A DNA stretch of 64,000 nt. It comes from Gammaproteobacteria bacterium (lineage in GTDB: Bacteria > Pseudomonadota > Gammaproteobacteria > Pseudomonadales > Azotimanducaceae). This document shows, in pieces, positions 52,991 to 62,195 of the stretch. The notes beneath the pieces were generated by a model, which was not told the origin of the DNA, ran no database searches, and was given only the letters and a program-made list of their open reading frames with translations. The stretch lies in the NCBI GenBank assembly GCA_009840545.1, contig VXNM01000009.1, positions 2,559 through 66,558 on the forward strand. Reading direction: 5' to 3'. Positions within the stretch are counted from its first letter, which is position 1, and every line of letters begins with the position of its first letter. A program made the translations under genes and the position numbers.

Positions 52991-55174
52991 TCAAGCAACG
53001 GCGTCGTTTCTGGAACTCCATGCTACGAGATGTCGATACAGCGACATAGCCAAGCTCTGATTCTCCGTATCCAGCAAGGCAAGTTGTTCGGGCGTAACCA
53101 AAACAGTGCGACATGGACCTTCCGCAACAGTTGTCAATGACGCGTCCCGCTGATCCAACACACTCCCCTGCTCAATAACCGCTCCCGGATCACACTGATA
53201 CAGAACCCGTCCTTCGGAGTCCTTAACCGATGCACGGCCAGCCACGAGCAACTGAAGCCCCTTCTGGGGCTCGTCGGCACTTGCTATGGGATCTTGGTCC
53301 GAGAATTCCAACGTGCCGCAGGTTGTACTAAGAGCTTCAGCCAAATCCTCAAAAGTGACCTGACGATTGAGGTACTCCGTCAAGTCTTCCGAGGTGCTTC
53401 GGAGTACTAGATCTCGAATGGTCGGATCTCGAGCTGCGTCTTGATTGTAGAACTCCAAGACCAATTCCTCAGCGTGTTCAAGGGCGGATTCCTCACTGTC
53501 GACCCAGACCAGTCTTTCCCGAACGGCAGCACTTAGGTCTCGTTCGAGTTCCCTGTGAATGTCCTCTGAGGCATTACTGAGAATCGTCGTGATGTTCTCT
53601 GCATGTGCGTTGCGAATGTAGCCGCGCAAACTATCGAGGGCAGAGAGATCGAATCCTGTGACATTCATGAAATCGAGAGTTACACATACTGGGTGGGGAT
53701 CGGACTTGAGACCTTGGTTTAGTCTTTTTGCAAGTGCGAATGCGCTTCCAAAGAAAGCGTAACCTCGCAATTGAAATACTCGAGCACGCAATCCATATAC
53801 ACGCAAGATCGACTGATCGGGTATGGATCTCGCTTGCGGACTGCGCTTTTCTCGAATGCTGTAGCTGGCCTCAACTAACGGGACTTGACTTAACCGATAT
53901 GCAAAAAACACCAGGCTAAGGACGAGACCCAACACAATGCCTTCCAGAAAACCCCGCAAGACAATTGTTGTGGCAATCAACAGCAACATGCAGTAGTCGG
54001 GAATTTGGAGGCGCCCTTTGCTCCTGAGCAACCACTCATTAACGAGCAAGTAAGCAATGAACAGGAGATAACCCGAAGATGCGGCTAGTGGAACAAATCG
54101 CAACAAGTCGATTCCGAATATCACAAACAGAACCATCACGATTGCGACAACCATGCTATTCAGAGGCGTGTTAGCTTTCAAAGCAATGTTGGGGATAGTC
54201 ATAGACGCAACCATGCCACCAGGAATTCCCCCTCCAATACCTGACGCTACGTTGGCGAAACCATGAAGACGAAACTCCGAATTCCAGTCGAATTCTCTTC
54301 GTGTTGTAATTTCCAGTTGTGCATAGCCCACAGCAGTGAGAACAAGCAAGACAAAGAACAGCGTCAACACATTAGGAATCTGTGAGACAACAGCCATCCA
54401 ATTTACTGCTTGAATGTTGGAAAGCTCATAGAAGGGCCATCCTCGGCTTGACCAATCTGCTGTTACGAAAAACCCCGCACTAGTTGCTTCATCTATTGAG
54501 ATACCAAGCAGGAACAGACACAAATGAAACGCAGCGCAAAATAGAAGGAAAATGGCGGGCATAGTCCAAAACGAGCCCCAAAACCTGTTTGCAATTAAGA
54601 AAAGAGCAAACAGGAGGAGACCCGAAAGGACCCGCGCAAGAACTACAGGTTCCTGAAGGGATCCCCAAAACTCGAAAGTCCAGTTAAACCCCAGAAGTTT
54701 CATTGCTAACAGTGCTATTAATATTCCCGCTCCTGTTAGCACTCCCGCGGAGACAGAGAAAGGCACAAATCTAAACACGTTAGCGAGCTTCAGGCTTCCT
54801 AATACGAAGAACAGGATTCCACTGAGAACCGCACTCAAAAAAATCACACAAGCAAATGTGATAAATAGCTCGAAGCCAGATAGGTCAATGGATTGCGCAA
54901 TAGCCACCAGAACAACAACCGCCGGAAGCGGCGTTGTTGCTAACGGGGACTCAAACTTGCTGGTCAGCGCAAGAATCACACATAGTATTGCTGTGCCGAG
55001 AAACCAAATTTCCGTTCCGCTACGGATGAACGGTTCCAGACCCCCCGCAAAGACAATGCTGGTGACTCCCAACAAGGAAATTCCGATACCTAGGCTATGA
55101 ACAAACCCCACCGATATGCCGGCTTTCAGATCTTCCTTTTTGAACCTAGACCATTTTGAACTGGATTCTTGCAC
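52991..55174 (-). CDS. SulP-family anion transporter with STAS and cyclic-nucleotide-binding-like domains
   Basis: 727 aa from GTG 55174. Residues about 10-420 hold 10-12 membrane helices of the SulP/SLC26 type (VGFVHSLGIGISLLGV..., GGGIPGGMVASMTIPNIALKANTPLNS). A STAS domain at about 475-580 (VCVTLDFMNVTGFDLSALDSLRGYI) and a C-terminal cNMP-binding-like domain at about 600-727 (LQLLVAGRASVKDSEGRVLY..., GAVIEQGSVLD) follow. SulP proteins carry sulfate, bicarbonate or dicarboxylates. The cNMP-like fold lacks a clear RTA/E signature, so nucleotide binding is uncertain. Confidence 0.85.
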   Translation of the reverse strand: MQESSSKWSRFKKEDLKAGISVGFVHSLGIGISLLGVTSIVFAGGLEPFIRSGTEIWFLGTAILCVILALTSKFESPLATTPLPAVVVLVAIAQSIDLSGFELFITFACVIFLSAVLSGILFFVLGSLKLANVFRFVPFSVSAGVLTGAGILIALLAMKLLGFNWTFEFWGSLQEPVVLARVLSGLLLFALFLIANRFWGSFWTMPAIFLLFCAAFHLCLFLLGISIDEATSAGFFVTADWSSRGWPFYELSNIQAVNWMAVVSQIPNVLTLFFVLLVLTAVGYAQLEITTRREFDWNSEFRLHGFANVASGIGGGIPGGMVASMTIPNIALKANTPLNSMVVAIVMVLFVIFGIDLLRFVPLAASSGYLLFIAYLLVNEWLLRSKGRLQIPDYCMLLLIATTIVLRGFLEGIVLGLVLSLVFFAYRLSQVPLVEASYSIREKRSPQARSIPDQSILRVYGLRARVFQLRGYAFFGSAFALAKRLNQGLKSDPHPVCVTLDFMNVTGFDLSALDSLRGYIRNAHAENITTILSNASEDIHRELERDLSAAVRERLVWVDSEESALEHAEELVLEFYNQDAARDPTIRDLVLRSTSEDLTEYLNRQVTFEDLAEALSTTCGTLEFSDQDPIASADEPQKGLQLLVAGRASVKDSEGRVLYQCDPGAVIEQGSVLDQRDASLTTVAEGPCRTVLVTPEQLALLDTENQSLAMSLYRHLVAWSSRNDAVA

Positions 55175-55319
55175 AGTGTCCCTACCAAAGCCGAATTCCC
55201 TCTTGGAGATGTCCGAGAGAGAAGATTCTTGATTTTTTCATATCATACGAATCACACTAAGTGGGCGCGAAATTCCAGCATCTAACAGTATTTTCAAGGC
55301 TTATCTAAAGGGATCAGAA
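55175..55319. other. Intergenic region, no gene recognised
   Basis: Upstream of the SulP gene start on the minus strand; likely contains its promoter. No coding frame. Confidence 0.4.
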
Positions 55320-55403
55320 TTGTCGTCACAAGAGCTTTCAAGAATTGCAATCGACGGCATGGCTTGTAGGTTTCCAGGCTCGCCCGATCTCTCTTCGTTT
55401 TAG
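55320..55403 (+). pseudogene. Fragment of a polyketide-synthase ketosynthase N-terminus
   Basis: A 27-codon frame reads LSSQELSRIAIDGMACRFPG followed by SPDLSSF, then TAG at 55401-55403. The core IAIDGMACRFPGSPDL is almost the canonical start of type I PKS ketosynthase domains (consensus IAIVGMACRFPGA.D...FW). The stop sits where the consensus has Trp (TGG to TAG is one change). No further KS sequence follows downstream, so this is a remnant of a larger gene that is otherwise gone. Confidence 0.6.
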
Positions 55404-55583
55404 ATGAGCATTGCCAGTGTGTTGTCACAAATCTGTGCTGTCGGCGGTTAGCTTGTATGCGAATACCTTATTCGAGTACGCACAGGATTAAGTTCTGAAG
55501 TTTCGAGACCTTTCTGTAGCCGACACAATTGGCAAAAGGACCTGTTCTAGAATGAGAACGTCTTGCTAGCGACAATTACAAGC
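55404..55583. other. Intergenic region, no further gene recognised
   Basis: After the ketosynthase scrap no additional KS sequence (for example the active-site TACSS region) is visible in any frame. Probably contains the promoter of the quinohemoprotein gene. Confidence 0.4.
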
Positions 55584-57386
55584 ATGAATCACTTTGCGAT
55601 ATGGGGGTCCCTGTTGATCCTGATGTGCTCGACATCTGTTTTCGGAGGACCGGAGGACATTTACAAGCAACGTTGTGCAGTATGTCATGACAATCCAGTG
55701 GACGTGAAGACCCCGCATCGTAGTGCCATTGGCGCTATGGGAAAGACACGCATTCAATACTCGCTCACATCTGGAAGCATGGCTATCCATACCGATGGAT
55801 TGACACACGACATGATTGCCGATATAGCAGCACATTTGGACACGACTGACGAACAGTCCATAGATCCTTCGCAAAAGTGTTCTGATCGCCCGATTTCGCC
55901 TGACGTAGTGGTTTCCCACTGGGGCGTGGATCTTCAAAACACTCGGAATCAGTCCAACAGTGCTATCGACAGTTCTAACATTTCCGAATTGCGGCTCAAG
56001 TATGCCTTCGGTATCCCCAACACAGGAGAAGTCCGGTCTTGGCCTGCACTTTCGGCAGATACGATTTTCTTGCCCACAACAAGTGGAACACTCTATGCCA
56101 TTGATCGGGACATCGGCTGCATCAAATGGACCTATGACTCCGACAAACCCTTGAGAACATCCGCTCACCTGGTAAATACCGAACAGGGATTGCAAGTGGC
56201 CGTTGGCGATTTTGGAGCCAGAACCCACCTTATTGATGCCACTTCAGGTGAGCTAATCTGGTTGCAGCAAGTTGGCGATTCCCCCCTAAATATGAACACG
56301 GGTGCACCTGTCTTCTATGAAGACGATTGGTACATCCCCGTATCTGCATATGAGATTGCGGCTGCTATGAATTTTCGACATGAATGTTGTAAGTCCCATG
56401 GAATCGTAAAACGGTTGGCAGGAACGACCGGAGAAGCAGTTTGGTCAACTCCAATGACTCCGCCGGCTAGACCCACTAAGAAGAATGATGCTGGCACTCA
56501 GATGTACGGTCCTTCGGGAGCTCCAGTTTGGACTACACCAGCCATAGATACAAAACGGGGTGTTCTATACGTGGGAACCGGTGAGAATACCTCACGACCC
56601 TCAACGTATAAGTCGGATTCGATAGTCACGCTCAATCTGATTACTGGAGAAGTCGCTTCGTTCTTTCAAGGCTATAAAGACGATGCTTTCAATATGGCTT
56701 GCGGATCGAGAAATCCTCAGAACTGTCCTGAAGACGCAGGACCTGACTTTGACTTCGGAGCCTCACCGATCTTGGTAACAACCGACTTGGGTTACGACCT
56801 AGTTTTGGCAGGTCAAAAATCCGGAGACGTTTGGGCACTTGATCCGGACAACGATCTGGAGCTGGTCTGGCAGAACAAGCTTTCGAATGGGAGCGCCCTG
56901 GGCGGTGTTCATTGGGGTATGACAGTAGTGGAAAACACGCTTTTCGTACCTATAGCCGACCCCGATGGTGTGCCCGACGCAAAGCCTGGAGTTTACGCCA
57001 TTGATATTGATTCCGGCGAAACTATTTGGGAATATAGGGCAGAACGTGGTTGCGAAGTTGATTGGAACGAATTGAGAAGGCGCGGCAATTCTTGGCCTGA
57101 TTGTCCGTGGCAGTATTCATTCTCTGCAGCAGCAAGTTCTACGAACGACTTGGTCTTCGCTGGTTCCTTGAACGGTAAGGTGCACGCGTTTAACGCAAAA
57201 GATGGGCGGATCGTGTGGACCTACGACACCAAGAAAGAATTTGAGACAGTCAATGGAATAGAAGCTCATGGCGGTGCAATTGACAATCCAGGCGTCGTCA
57301 TAGCAGGTGATCAATTGATTGTGCTGTCCGGTTATGGTTTGTTTGGCCAAATGCCCGGTAACGTAATGTTGGTTTTTGAGCTATAG
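55584..57386 (+). CDS. PQQ-dependent dehydrogenase-like quinohemoprotein with N-terminal cytochrome c
   Basis: 600 aa from ATG 55584; a TTG at 55563 adds seven residues. Signal peptide ends at SVFG, then a c-type haem site CAVCH at residues 31-35 with a likely Met ligand in GSMAIH. The remaining chain is an eight-bladed PQQ propeller with repeated W-motif cores: GTLYAIDRDIGCIKWTY, DATSGELIWLQQ, GTTGEAVWST, DIDSGETIWEYRAE, FNAKDGRIVWTY. The haem-then-propeller order matches polyvinyl-alcohol dehydrogenases rather than alcohol dehydrogenases, which carry haem at the C-terminus. Periplasmic oxidation of an alcohol with electrons passed to cytochrome c is expected. PQQ synthesis genes are not in the window. 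Confidence 0.85.
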   Translation: MNHFAIWGSLLILMCSTSVFGGPEDIYKQRCAVCHDNPVDVKTPHRSAIGAMGKTRIQYSLTSGSMAIHTDGLTHDMIADIAAHLDTTDEQSIDPSQKCSDRPISPDVVVSHWGVDLQNTRNQSNSAIDSSNISELRLKYAFGIPNTGEVRSWPALSADTIFLPTTSGTLYAIDRDIGCIKWTYDSDKPLRTSAHLVNTEQGLQVAVGDFGARTHLIDATSGELIWLQQVGDSPLNMNTGAPVFYEDDWYIPVSAYEIAAAMNFRHECCKSHGIVKRLAGTTGEAVWSTPMTPPARPTKKNDAGTQMYGPSGAPVWTTPAIDTKRGVLYVGTGENTSRPSTYKSDSIVTLNLITGEVASFFQGYKDDAFNMACGSRNPQNCPEDAGPDFDFGASPILVTTDLGYDLVLAGQKSGDVWALDPDNDLELVWQNKLSNGSALGGVHWGMTVVENTLFVPIADPDGVPDAKPGVYAIDIDSGETIWEYRAERGCEVDWNELRRRGNSWPDCPWQYSFSAAASSTNDLVFAGSLNGKVHAFNAKDGRIVWTYDTKKEFETVNGIEAHGGAIDNPGVVIAGDQLIVLSGYGLFGQMPGNVMLVFEL

Positions 57387-57403
57387 CTGTCCCGAGCCTC
57401 TCT

Positions 57404-58312
57404 ATGAACTACCAAACTCTTGGTAGGCGTGATGCACGAAAAGCACTTGTCGCCGCGGTGCTAAACCAAGATCGGTCGCTTGTTAGTCAGATTCTTGCCG
57501 AGAGACCAGATATCGTGGACGCTCGGAACTCGCACGGACACACGGCACTAAGCGAAGCGGTAACAGTTGGGAATTTGGCGTTGGTACGCCAGCTTGTCGA
57601 AGCTGGAGCCGATCCCAAGCAATACAACCACGGCGGTTCGTCCCTCATTGATGCCGCTGCGTGGGTCGGAAATTCCACAATCGCAGAATTCCTGAGAGAA
57701 AAGGGATGTGTTGTCACACCGTATCACGAAGCCGCTCTTGGTTACTACGAAGCTATCAAGCAGAGAGTTGATCAAGACACGTCATTTGTGAATAGTCCTA
57801 CTGCTCGTGGAACAACGATGCTTCACCATGCAGCTCATGGGAACCATCTCAGAGTATGCGAGGTGCTTTTCTCTTCCGGTGCGATAGTAGATGCATTTGA
57901 TTTTCATGGTCACACGCCGTTGTGTCACGCCGTCGAACGTAACTCGGTGGATTGCGCACGGTTCTTGATCCAGAAGGGTGCAAACGTAGATCAATCTGCA
58001 GGGTATTTCGGTGGAACGGTTTTGCATCGAGCAATCATGCTTGGCTTCGTTGACATGTCCCTGCTCTTGCTTGAGAGCGGATCTGATCCCAACGCACAAG
58101 ACTTCTCTGGAAAGTCTGCATTGCACACATCCGTCTCGAGTGGAAAAGCCGATATTGTTCATGCTGTCTTGCAGACTCATGTCGATACGAACCTTCGAAC
58201 CAAGAAGACAAAGCTCCAAAAGGGGAATGAAACGGCATTGGAGTACGCCCGACGACTCAAGAAGAAGAGAATTGTGAGTTTGATAGAGCAGCATCTAGCC
58301 ACGGCTTCTTAG
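57404..58312 (+). CDS. Ankyrin-repeat protein
   Basis: 302 aa containing about seven ankyrin repeats of 33 residues (SHGHTALSEAVTVGNLALVRQLVEAGADP, NHGGSSLIDAAAWVG, RGTTMLHHAAHGNH, FHGHTPLCHAVERNSV, FGGTVLHRAIMLGFVD, FSGKSALHTSVSSGKAD, GNETALEYARRLKKK; each written in part). No signal peptide, so cytoplasmic. The scaffold binds a protein partner, unknown here. It starts 17 bp after the quinohemoprotein gene and is probably cotranscribed with it. Confidence 0.88.
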   Translation: MNYQTLGRRDARKALVAAVLNQDRSLVSQILAERPDIVDARNSHGHTALSEAVTVGNLALVRQLVEAGADPKQYNHGGSSLIDAAAWVGNSTIAEFLREKGCVVTPYHEAALGYYEAIKQRVDQDTSFVNSPTARGTTMLHHAAHGNHLRVCEVLFSSGAIVDAFDFHGHTPLCHAVERNSVDCARFLIQKGANVDQSAGYFGGTVLHRAIMLGFVDMSLLLLESGSDPNAQDFSGKSALHTSVSSGKADIVHAVLQTHVDTNLRTKKTKLQKGNETALEYARRLKKKRIVSLIEQHLATAS

Positions 58313-58417
58313 TTAGCCACATTTCTTGAGTAGCATCTCGTAGTTCGTCCGCGACAAGCTCGTCTAACATGAGATCGTTCAACCTGACAAATAAACCCTA
58401 ACAATAAGGATTAGAAC

Positions 58418-59542
58418 ATGCCCTCTCCTCGACCATTCACGATTGAAGTTCCCGAAGCAACCTTGATTGACTTAATGGATCGGCTGGATCGGACTCGCTG
58501 GCCCGATCGAGAGCTCGTTTCCGACTGGACACAGGGCATTCCTCTCAGCTACGTGCAAGACATATGCGGCTATTGGCTCAATACATACGATTGGCGCAAG
58601 ACCGAAGACAGACTGAACTCATTTGACAATTTCCTGATAACCATAGACGGTGTAGACATTCACTTCATGTACAAGAAGTCACAAGCCGCTAAGAGCCGTC
58701 CTCTTCTCATCACTCATGGTTGGCCCGGTTCAATCATCGAGTTTCTCAACTTGATTGATCTTCTCGTTCAACCGCTTCAAGAAGGAGATGAGACATTTGA
58801 TGTCGTCGTTCCATCGCTACCCGGTTTTGGGTTTTCGGGAAAGCCTAAAGCGGTTGGATGGGGCGTAGACAAGATTGCAGATGTCTGGGTCGAAATTATG
58901 GGCAGTCTTGGCTACACCAAATTCTTGGTCCAAGGGGGAGACTGGGGTGCGGCTGTAAGTGGTTCAATTGCGGCTAACTACTCCGATAGCTGTCTCGGCA
59001 TTCATACAAATATGCCGTCAGTCGGACCGCGACGAGACACCTTTGACGATCTCACTCCGCAGGAAGAAGAAGCATTACGAGGATCCAAGTTCTATCAAGA
59101 TTGGGACTCGGGCTACTCCAAGCAACAAAGTACCCGTCCTCAAACCTTGGGTTACGGACTGGTGGATTCACCGGCAGCACAGGCTGCATGGATCCTTGAG
59201 AAGTTCTACCAGTGGACGGATTGTGACGGTCACCCCGAAAACGCGGTCTCTCGCGATGAATTGCTAGATAACGTAATGATGTATTGGCTCTCGGCATCTG
59301 GCACATCATCGGCACGAATTTATTGGGAGAGTTTCGGGCGAGGTTCGCGAAAGGATGTCCTTGTTCCGTCAGGATGCAGCATTTTTCCCAAGGAGATCTT
59401 TAAGCCATCCAAACGATGGGTGGAGGCCGTATACAAGGATTTCAGATACTACAAAGTACTGGAGAAAGGTGGGCATTTTGCAGCGTTCGAGAACCCAGAA
59501 CAATTCGCGCTCGAACTTCGTGCCTGCTTTAGCAAAATGTAG
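58418..59542 (+). CDS. Epoxide hydrolase (EHN plus alpha/beta hydrolase)
   Basis: 374 aa, ATG 58418 with AAGGA 8 nt upstream. The N-terminal EHN domain (RPFTIEVPEATLIDLMDRLDRTRWP, then YWLNTYDWRKTEDRLNSF) is the hallmark of microsomal-type epoxide hydrolases. Oxyanion HGWPGSIIEF, nucleophile Asp175 in QGGDWGAAVSG, His in EKGGHFAAFENPE, and lid Tyr residues (YWLSASGTSSARIYWE). It opens epoxides to diols. The size fits bacterial EHN-type enzymes. Confidence 0.92.
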   Translation: MPSPRPFTIEVPEATLIDLMDRLDRTRWPDRELVSDWTQGIPLSYVQDICGYWLNTYDWRKTEDRLNSFDNFLITIDGVDIHFMYKKSQAAKSRPLLITHGWPGSIIEFLNLIDLLVQPLQEGDETFDVVVPSLPGFGFSGKPKAVGWGVDKIADVWVEIMGSLGYTKFLVQGGDWGAAVSGSIAANYSDSCLGIHTNMPSVGPRRDTFDDLTPQEEEALRGSKFYQDWDSGYSKQQSTRPQTLGYGLVDSPAAQAAWILEKFYQWTDCDGHPENAVSRDELLDNVMMYWLSASGTSSARIYWESFGRGSRKDVLVPSGCSIFPKEIFKPSKRWVEAVYKDFRYYKVLEKGGHFAAFENPEQFALELRACFSKM

Positions 59543-59577
59543 TGGACTAGGTTCATCAGGTTCCCCGCAATACTCTG

Positions 59578-60762
59578 CTAAGGGCTCACCATTGCGTGAT
59601 AGACAAGCCTCTTGAATTCGTGGCTATAGGGGTGCCAAAAACCGGGCATCCTCTGGGTGAACACTAACGCCGCCAGATTGCCTCTGGGCGACATCCAAGA
59701 ATGGGTACCTGCTAAGCCGCCCCAGTGAAATTCGTCGATCGCTTCTTGAGGTTCGCCTTGTGCAGGCTTCTGTTTCAAGGCAAAACCAAGTCCAAATACG
59801 GTATCGGGCATTACCCAACTCGGCAATTGCAAGGCAACTCCATCCGGGAGTTGATTCGTTCGCATCATGTTCAACGTACTTTCGGAAACAATTCGAACTC
59901 CGTTGGATTCCCCTCCTCCCATTAGCATTTGCACGAACTTGGAGTAGTCGATAATTGTTCCAACTAGCCCTCCGCCACCAGATTCCAACGGTCTCGGTCT
60001 CGTATAGTCACCAAACAGGTCAGGTGTCTTTGAAAGACCCGGTTTCAATGGATCCTCCGGGTCTGCCGCTGCGTACAGAGAGCAAAATCGATCGTGCTTG
60101 GATTCAGGTACGTAGAAATCCGTATCACCCATATCCAAGGGTTCGAAGATGTTCTTGGCTATGTACTCTCCGAAAGTCTGCCCAGACCAGATTTCGATGA
60201 GCCTGCCCAAAATGTCCGATGAAACACTGTACTGAAAACGCCGCCCGGGCTGGTAGGCCAATGGAATCTCGCTGAGCGTCTCGACCATCGATGTCAACGT
60301 ACTGGCAGGATGCAGCACGCCCCGTTCTGTGTAGAGCGCATCGACGGGCGATTCAAGAAAGAGTCCGTAGGAGAATCCTGCCGTATGGCACATCAACTGC
60401 CGAACGGTGGGTGCTTGGCCTAATGGTTCTGTGTCAGAGACGTCCGTTGAACCTTCTTTAAGCACGCGAAGCTCATTGAATTGAGGGAGATAAGCAGCGA
60501 TCTCATCATCCAGCTGGAATTTTCCTTCCTCCCACAAAGTCATTGCTGCAATCGCGGTGATCGGTTTTGTATTGGAGAACAATCGAAATATGGAGTTTAG
60601 TGCTAGCGGGATCTCTTCTTCACGATCTTGAAATCCGCAGGTGTACTCGTCGACGATCTCCTGGCCATCGAAGATGACGCATGAACCCATGGCAATGAAC
60701 TCGTCGTCCTTCCATCGCTGTAGCGACGCATGAACGTCGTCAAACCCGTACTTCTTGCTCAA
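59578..60762 (-). CDS. Serine beta-lactamase-like hydrolase (class C/EstB-type)
   Basis: 394 aa from TTG 60762. Active-site SxxK is SNTKPIT (Ser near residue 63). The second motif Y-S-V-S lies in FQYSVSSDILGRLIE, and the third region GLAGTHSWM replaces the KTG box with a His-Ser variant, as in esterases of this superfamily. DFYVPESKHDRF and GGGGLVGTIIDYSKFVQML are typical. No signal peptide, so a cytoplasmic esterase or peptidase is more likely than antibiotic resistance. It ends 35 bp from the convergent epoxide hydrolase gene and follows an acyl-CoA dehydrogenase by 35 bp in the same direction. Confidence 0.88.
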   Translation of the reverse strand: MSKKYGFDDVHASLQRWKDDEFIAMGSCVIFDGQEIVDEYTCGFQDREEEIPLALNSIFRLFSNTKPITAIAAMTLWEEGKFQLDDEIAAYLPQFNELRVLKEGSTDVSDTEPLGQAPTVRQLMCHTAGFSYGLFLESPVDALYTERGVLHPASTLTSMVETLSEIPLAYQPGRRFQYSVSSDILGRLIEIWSGQTFGEYIAKNIFEPLDMGDTDFYVPESKHDRFCSLYAAADPEDPLKPGLSKTPDLFGDYTRPRPLESGGGGLVGTIIDYSKFVQMLMGGGESNGVRIVSESTLNMMRTNQLPDGVALQLPSWVMPDTVFGLGFALKQKPAQGEPQEAIDEFHWGGLAGTHSWMSPRGNLAALVFTQRMPGFWHPYSHEFKRLVYHAMVSP

Positions 60763-60797
60763 TTCTCTTACCTCAAGTACTGAATCTAGTTGTGTGT

Positions 60798-62075
60798 TTA
60801 GCCCGAACGACCATACTCGGCATCATACTTGCGCAATTCAGCACGTCCGACAACAAGATGGTGAACTTCGTCTGGTCCATCAGCAATTCGAAGCGTCCGT
60901 TGCCCTGTGTACATTCTTGCGAGTGGCGTCCACTGGGAAACGCCTGTCGCCCCATGCAGCTGAATTGCCTGATCAATAATCTGGCAAACACGCTCAGGAA
61001 TGACTGCTTTGATCATATGAACCCAAACCCGTGCTTCGCGATTGCCCAAGACATCCATCGCCTTGGCTGCCTTGAGAACAAGCAGTCGCATCATTTCGAT
61101 TTCTATTCGCGCCCGCGAAACCAGTTCGAGATTCTTTCCCAAGTTCACCAGTGGGCGTCCAAAGGCTTCGCGCGACATTCCTCGTCGAACCATCAGATCC
61201 AGTGCCCGCTCAGCCTGTCCAATGGACCGCATGCAATGGTGGATACGACCAGGACCTAGCCGACCTTGTGAGATCTCAAATCCTCTACCCTCTCCAAGAA
61301 TCATGTTGTCCTTTGGTACGCGCACGTCCTCCAATAAGATGTGCATATGACCGTGTGGAGCGTCGTCGTGACCAAACACTGTCATTGGTTCGATGATGTT
61401 TACACCGGGTGTATCCAACGGAACCAAGATCTGAGACTGCTGCTGGTGGGGAGCTGCATCGGGGCTGGTCTTGACCATGCAGATCATGATCTTGCATCGT
61501 TTGTCTCCCGCGCCGGAGATGTAGAACTTCTCGCCGTTGATGACCCACTCATCTCCCTCCAGTACAGCTCGAGTACCAATTTGTTTGGCGTCAGAGGATG
61601 CCAAGTTGGGTTCAGTCATGCCGTAGGCGGATCTGATCTCTCCGTTTAACAGTGGCTTCAACCATCGTTCCTTCTGTTCGGCGGAACCGTACCTTTCGAG
61701 AACTTCCATGTTGCCGGTATCTGGCGCACTGCAATTCAACGACTCGGAAGCGATAGGGTTCTTCCCTAACTCTGTTGCTATATACGCATAGTCGAGGTTC
61801 TTAAGTCCCTCTCCTGTTTCTGCATCGGGAAGGAAGAAATTCCACAGGCCAATTGACTTTGCCTTAGTTTTCAAATCATTGAGAATTCGTTCCTGTCGCG
61901 GAGATAGGCTCCAACGATCTCCGTGTTCGGCTGCTGCTTCTTCAAATTCGGGAGTTCGAGGCTGAATCTCGGATTCGATGAAACTCTTTACGGAAGCAAG
62001 CAGCGGCTCTGCTTCTGCACTCATCGTTAGATTGTTAAGGTCGGCTTCAATGTCCGGTGAAATCGCTTCCGCCAT
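60798..62075 (-). CDS. Acyl-CoA dehydrogenase (ACAD10/11-like)
   Basis: 425 aa. FAD and substrate signatures: YGMTEPNLASSDAKQIGTRA, GEKFYISGAGDKRCKI, VPKDNMILGEGRGFEISQGRLGPGRIHHCMRSIGQAERAL, and C-terminal QLHGATGVSQWTPLARMY. The catalytic Glu lies in GPDEVHHLVVGRAELRK, matching the position in ACAD10/11 and related bacterial enzymes acting on unusual or 4-hydroxy acyl-CoAs. It oxidises an acyl-CoA to the 2-enoyl-CoA, fitting the crotonase and acyl-CoA synthetase genes elsewhere in the window. First gene of a two-gene unit with the serine hydrolase. Confidence 0.9.
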   Translation of the reverse strand: MAEAISPDIEADLNNLTMSAEAEPLLASVKSFIESEIQPRTPEFEEAAAEHGDRWSLSPRQERILNDLKTKAKSIGLWNFFLPDAETGEGLKNLDYAYIATELGKNPIASESLNCSAPDTGNMEVLERYGSAEQKERWLKPLLNGEIRSAYGMTEPNLASSDAKQIGTRAVLEGDEWVINGEKFYISGAGDKRCKIMICMVKTSPDAAPHQQQSQILVPLDTPGVNIIEPMTVFGHDDAPHGHMHILLEDVRVPKDNMILGEGRGFEISQGRLGPGRIHHCMRSIGQAERALDLMVRRGMSREAFGRPLVNLGKNLELVSRARIEIEMMRLLVLKAAKAMDVLGNREARVWVHMIKAVIPERVCQIIDQAIQLHGATGVSQWTPLARMYTGQRTLRIADGPDEVHHLVVGRAELRKYDAEYGRSG

Positions 62076-62195
62076 GTTTTAATTCCTAGTTCAATCAATC
62101 GAGGAGACTGATTTTATTCGGAGGCCCAAACCACGTCTTAGAATGATCGATGCCACGCACCCAAGAAATAGCCAGAAAGCATCTAACAGGTCATC

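Noticed and set aside
55566-56228. A 220-aa frame antisense to the quinohemoprotein
   Set aside because: Lies opposite a gene with signal peptide, haem motif and propeller repeats; no independent signal.
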